Positions 31,454-34,306 of a stretch of DNA of 34,306 bases are shown piece by piece (position 1 is the first letter of the stretch; each line of letters begins with the position of its first letter). Source of the DNA: Firmicutes bacterium UBA5766 (GTDB lineage: Bacteria; Bacillota; Desulfotomaculia; Desulfotomaculales; Nap2-2B); contig DIEU01000065.1 of NCBI GenBank assembly GCA_002418775.1, forward strand, positions 1 to 34,306, given 5' to 3'. The notes under the pieces were generated by a model. The model saw only the letters and a list, made by a program, of their open reading frames with translations. It ran no database searches and was not told the DNA's origin. The position numbers and the translations under genes are program-made.

Positions 31454-32437
31454 TTAAACACGGCTGTCACTGCTTCTATTTCCCGATTGCCTAAATCGGG
31501 CAGCGATAAGAGTACATGCCTTGTGATTTCTCAAGCTTCCTTCTTGTGTCGATCCGAATAATCTGTTTTCCTGCTCTTTTAAGGCTTTCTGATCTGTTAT
31601 CCAGTAACTGATTCCGTTTATGTATTCCGCACGCCCGGGTACGGTTTCAACATTCACGTTCTTCAGTTTAAGGCGCCCGGCAAACATCGCCAGCTGTGCC
31701 GCGTCTGAGAAAGTGAATGAGGTATCTGCGTTTTTTCTAATTTCAAAATAGAATTTGGCAAGATTCAGCGCTGAGACGTGCTTCTTAAGGTTTTTCAGCA
31801 GGGCATTAAAAAAATAATGCTGCCTTTTAATCCTGTCTATATCCGCCATTGGTTCGCTCCGGTTGTTGATATATACATATGCCTGCCGCCCGTTCATCAT
31901 TTGTTTCCCGGGTTTAAAATCGAAGTATTTTGTTTTCAGTTCCTTTGGCACGTTGACTTCGATACCTCCCAGCATGTCGACAAGGCGGGCAAAAACGACA
32001 TAATCCAGGCTGATGTAGCGGTCAATCTTTATGCCGGTAAACTGTTCGACGGTGTCAATTGTGAGAGGCATTGATCCGTAAGCGTGGGCATGGGTAATTT
32101 TCTCGAGGCCGTAACCTTTTATATATACTCTGGTATCCCTGGGGATCGAGAGGCAGTTTACGCTCTGCCTGACGGGATCAACCCGCACCAGCATAATTAC
32201 ATCGGAATGCCAGGGGGCGGGACGGGGCGGGCCATTAATCGAAGTAGCTTTATCAAGTCCGACAATTAAAATATTCAAAGGTTTTCCCTGGGGAGCTTTT
32301 TCAGGGGATTGCGCTTTTGGCGCAGCAATCGGCGGGGTGAGGTTAAACCTGGCCAGTACAACCGGGCTTAAGAGCCAGGCAAGGACAACAACGGCAGCTA
32401 TTGCCGGCAGTAAGAAGAATAAAGCTTTTCTCAGCAT
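31454..32437 (-). CDS. LytR-CpsA-Psr (LCP) family cell-wall polymer ligase
   Basis: A 327-aa membrane-anchored enzyme. One membrane helix at residues 5-27 precedes the LCP domain (about 55-280) outside the cell. Key motifs are LNILIVGLDK, DVIMLVRVDP, LSIPRDTRV (R100, D101), EKITHAHAYG, LVDMLGGIEVNV and DIDRIKRQHYF (R202, R205), which bind the lipid-pyrophosphate substrate and magnesium. LCP enzymes attach teichoic acids or capsular polymers to peptidoglycan. GGGAGGTG precedes the ATG by 5 nt. With the sugar transferase and epimerase upstream it suggests an exopolysaccharide locus. The polar, serine/arginine-rich tail (NRSSDSRV) is unremarkable. Confidence 0.92.
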   Translation of the reverse strand: MLRKALFFLLPAIAAVVVLAWLLSPVVLARFNLTPPIAAPKAQSPEKAPQGKPLNILIVGLDKATSINGPPRPAPWHSDVIMLVRVDPVRQSVNCLSIPRDTRVYIKGYGLEKITHAHAYGSMPLTIDTVEQFTGIKIDRYISLDYVVFARLVDMLGGIEVNVPKELKTKYFDFKPGKQMMNGRQAYVYINNRSEPMADIDRIKRQHYFFNALLKNLKKHVSALNLAKFYFEIRKNADTSFTFSDAAQLAMFAGRLKLKNVNVETVPGRAEYINGISYWITDQKALKEQENRLFGSTQEGSLRNHKACTLIAARFRQSGNRSSDSRV

Positions 32438-32490
32438 TCAGCCACCTCCCGGACGGTTCATCTTATTCAGCCGGCTGTTTATCGGTGATT

Positions 32491-32514
32491 AAAAAAACGC
32501 CCCGTAAAAGGGCG
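32491..32514 (-). terminator. Intrinsic terminator after the epimerase gene
   Basis: In minus-strand sense CGCCC-TTTTAC-GGGCG-type pairing (GCGCCC...GGGGCG) is followed by seven T's. It separates the sugar transferase/epimerase pair from the LCP gene. Confidence 0.75.
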
Positions 32515-32580
32515 CTTATATCGGTGTACTGGTCAACTTATCGCCGGGACAAGAGTTATTTAATGAAATCAATTGGAGCG

Positions 32581-33522
32581 TCAAGTTTCGTAAAAATGCG
32601 GATTATTCCGCAGCCAGTCCCATGTTGCAGATAAGCCTTCCTCAAGGCCGACCGGCTGACCGAGATTTAAGACCTGCCTGGAAAGGCTGTTGTCAATGAT
32701 CAGCTGCCTGTCGTCGGCTTCGCCTTTTTCAAAAGTTACCACAGCCTTGCCGCCGGTTATTTTTCTAACATGCATTGCCAGATCATAGACAGAAACCGCC
32801 CTGCCGCTTGAGATATTAAAGACCTGGCCTGCGGCGGCCGGCTCGGCTATGGCGGCGCAGACCGCTTTCAGATAATCGTCTATATAAGTGTACGTCCTTG
32901 ACTGTCTGCCGGAACCGAATATTTTTAAGGGACGGCCGTTCAGGGCGTCCAACAGGAACTGTACTGGCAGGTTGATCCTTGTGTTTTTTGGCCCGTATAT
33001 ATCCGCCACCCTGAGGACCACTGCCTTTAAGCCGTGGCTTTTGGCCAGAGCCGCGCAAAAATGTTCCCCGGAAAGCTTTACAGCCCCGTATAGCAGGACA
33101 GGTTCCAGCGGGTGTTTCTCGTCAATGGGTATGTATTCTTGATCGCCGTAAACCGCTATGGAAGAAATATAGATAAATAGGGACCGGTTTTTGACCGCTT
33201 CCTTGAGGAGATTGAATAAGCCTGCCGTTGCATCTGTTACGGCGCCGGTTTCCAGGGAGCGATGTCTCAAGGGCATCGGAAAAGCCGCATGTACCACAGC
33301 GTCAACACCGGGGCTTGCTTCTTCCACTTTATGCTCGTCGGTAATGCTGCCGTTAATCAATTCCAGGCGGTCCAGCATCCTGGCAAGGTTGGATGCCCTG
33401 CCCGATGTAAAATTATCGATAACTTTTACGCGAGCGCCGCGGTCAAGAAGCGTCTCACAGAGGTGGGAGCCGAGGAAACCCCCTCCGCCGGTAACCAGGA
33501 TGGTTTTGCTCTGCAAGTCCAG
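32581..33522 (-). CDS. NAD-dependent epimerase/dehydratase (UDP-sugar epimerase-like, extended SDR)
   Basis: A ~313-aa extended short-chain dehydrogenase. The NAD site is ILVTGGGGFLGSHLCETLL, with acidic VIDNFTSGR behind it. The active site has YISSIAVYG and Y-G-A-V-K (Y-x3-K). RVADIYGP and FGSGRQSRTYTYIDD are typical of UDP-glucose/UDP-N-acetylglucosamine 4-epimerases and UDP-glucuronate decarboxylases. The start is uncertain. TTG 33516 is possible, but CTG 33522 stands exactly 5 nt behind AAAGGGTGAT, and an in-frame stop lies two codons upstream of it. It lies 13 bp after the sugar transferase gene and is probably co-transcribed to supply an activated sugar. Confidence 0.88.
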   Translation of the reverse strand: MDLQSKTILVTGGGGFLGSHLCETLLDRGARVKVIDNFTSGRASNLARMLDRLELINGSITDEHKVEEASPGVDAVVHAAFPMPLRHRSLETGAVTDATAGLFNLLKEAVKNRSLFIYISSIAVYGDQEYIPIDEKHPLEPVLLYGAVKLSGEHFCAALAKSHGLKAVVLRVADIYGPKNTRINLPVQFLLDALNGRPLKIFGSGRQSRTYTYIDDYLKAVCAAIAEPAAAGQVFNISSGRAVSVYDLAMHVRKITGGKAVVTFEKGEADDRQLIIDNSLSRQVLNLGQPVGLEEGLSATWDWLRNNPHFYET

Positions 33523-33535
33523 TTTTCATCACCCT

Positions 33536-34162
33536 TTAATATTTCATGAAAGGATCCTTTTCTTTCCGATCCGCCATGGCTACCGAGTTTTTTCTGTCCA
33601 GGGGCGAGAGGGCGGTTTTGAATAAAATGAAAAGATCCAGTTTGAATGAATAGTTTTCGATATACCAGAGATCGAGCTTGATCCGGTCAGGCCAGTACAG
33701 GGCTACCCGGCCGTTGACTTGAGCCCAGCCGGTGATGCCGGGTTTTACGGAAAGCCTTCTTTTCTGGTCCTCACTGTATTTATCCAGGTGATGCAGCGGC
33801 GCAGGCCTGGGGCCGACTATACTCATCTCGCCTTTTAAAACGTTAAGAAGTTGGGGGAGTTCGTCAAGCCCCGTCCGGCGAAGGATTTTTCCAAACGGTG
33901 TGATCCGGTCGTCATTTTCCTCCAGGAACATTCCCGAGCCCATTTGCTGCGCGCCCTTAATCATGCTCCTGAACTTGAGCATGTAAAAAACTTTGCCGCT
34001 TAGTCCAAGCCTTTCTTGTTTAAAGACGACCTCCCCGGGGGAAGTCAGTTTTGTCGCCAAGATTATTAGAAGAATAACCGGGCTGAAACATATCAGGATG
34101 AACAAGGCCAGGACTATATCGAAAGCCCTTTTGAAGAATAGGTTAATTTTTTTTAAGTTCAT
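33536..34162 (-). CDS. Undecaprenyl-phosphate sugar phosphotransferase (initiating sugar transferase)
   Basis: A 208-aa bacterial sugar transferase (WcaJ/EpsL/PglC-like) that moves a sugar-1-phosphate from a nucleotide sugar to undecaprenyl phosphate, starting a polysaccharide repeat at the membrane. A hydrophobic re-entrant segment (about residues 13-37) follows FFKRAFD. Catalytic-domain motifs are VFKQERLG, YMLKFRSM, RRTGLDELPQLLNVLKGEMS, IVGPRPAP and KPGITGWAQVNGR. The length fits the small monotopic type. GGAGG stands 11 nt before the ATG. It precedes the epimerase and follows a cut-off gene on the same strand. Confidence 0.93.
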   Translation of the reverse strand: MNLKKINLFFKRAFDIVLALFILICFSPVILLIILATKLTSPGEVVFKQERLGLSGKVFYMLKFRSMIKGAQQMGSGMFLEENDDRITPFGKILRRTGLDELPQLLNVLKGEMSIVGPRPAPLHHLDKYSEDQKRRLSVKPGITGWAQVNGRVALYWPDRIKLDLWYIENYSFKLDLFILFKTALSPLDRKNSVAMADRKEKDPFMKY

Positions 34163-34167
34163 CTTTT

Positions 34168-34306
34168 TTAGAACCTCCGGTAAGGCGGAAAAAACGCCTT
34201 TTGTTTCTGTCCTTCGTCCGTCAGGGCGGTCAGCCGGCGGACGGCATTCTGGTTATGTATTTTTTTGCCTATGCAGTAATCTGCCAGGCTTTCTTTGGCG
34301 AAGGTT
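34168..34306 (-). CDS. C-terminal end of an unidentified protein (cut by window edge)
   Basis: The minus-strand frame is open from the window edge to TAA at 34170-34168, giving about 45 residues: TFAKESLADYCIGKKIHNQN, then AVRRLTALTDEGQKQKAFFP, then PYRRF. The 5-nt gap to the sugar transferase start, whose ribosome site lies inside this frame, supports a real co-transcribed gene. The fragment is too short to assign; a polysaccharide-biosynthesis protein is likely from context only. Confidence 0.5.
   Translation of the reverse strand, partial: TFAKESLADYCIGKKIHNQNAVRRLTALTDEGQKQKAFFPPYRRF

Overview
The window looks like a chromosomal accessory region of an anaerobic, spore-forming Firmicute, probably a Clostridia/Peptococcaceae-like bacterium. 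This taxonomic guess is inference. It rests on an H-type small acid-soluble spore protein (29180-29389), several corrinoid methyltransferase-type proteins, a double-cubane 2-hydroxyacyl-CoA dehydratase-like protein, strong Shine-Dalgarno sites and lipoprotein-type ABC binding proteins. No rRNA, tRNA or CRISPR array was seen.

Layout. 1-1620 is a mobile-element graveyard: the tail of an ISAzo13-like transposase, the head of an IS91-like transposase with its overlapping tyrosine recombinase, and the head of an IS1634-like transposase. 1602-2192 and 18982-19583 are two direct copies of a ~590-600 bp element. Each copy carries a near-consensus minus-strand promoter (TTGACA-N17-TATTAT), a ~460-nt non-coding stretch and an intrinsic-terminator-like hairpin. 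This is the best candidate here for an undescribed entity, a structured RNA. Between the copies lies a 16.8-kb metabolic island. It holds a corrinoid protein and a UroD-type methyltransferase (2415-4064), a MalEFGK-type ABC importer (4146-8819), a minus-strand UroD-type methyltransferase plus a ferredoxin/ASKHA corrinoid reactivator (8827-11551), and a ribose-type ABC system with truncated ATPase. It continues with a pseudouridine-phosphate-glycosidase-like protein, another UroD-type methyltransferase, a PfkB kinase and a binding protein (12088-17371), then an FlK-like thioesterase and a fourth UroD-type protein (17549-18997).

19584-20866 is a second decay zone: an unknown remnant, a ParE/RelE toxin tail, an IS110 tail, the 3' end of a group II intron and a REP-like hairpin. 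20842-27705 is one minus-strand operon: double-cubane protein, DUF3798-type binding protein, two-domain ATPase, two permeases and an iron-sulfur flavoprotein. 27706-29200 holds the 5' end of a group II intron inserted just behind a terminator, a frameshifted secreted-protein ORF, a 56-aa ribbon-helix-helix protein and another REP-like hairpin. 29180-34306 returns to more ordinary genes: sspH, a GH31 glycosidase with its catalytic centre deleted, YdcF, LCP, an NAD-dependent epimerase, a sugar transferase and a cut-off CDS. The last five suggest an envelope-polysaccharide locus.

Working model (inference): the island imports a glycosidic or nucleoside-like substrate carrying methyl groups. It would cleave and phosphorylate the sugar part (PsuG-like protein plus PfkB kinase) and move methyl groups through the corrinoid protein, which the ferredoxin/ASKHA protein keeps reduced. 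Several genes survive only as their ends (frcA-like ATPase, one methyltransferase, GH31), and a recurring GGGTCAGGCTTGA motif forms the present ends of several reading frames, so the locus has been heavily remodelled.
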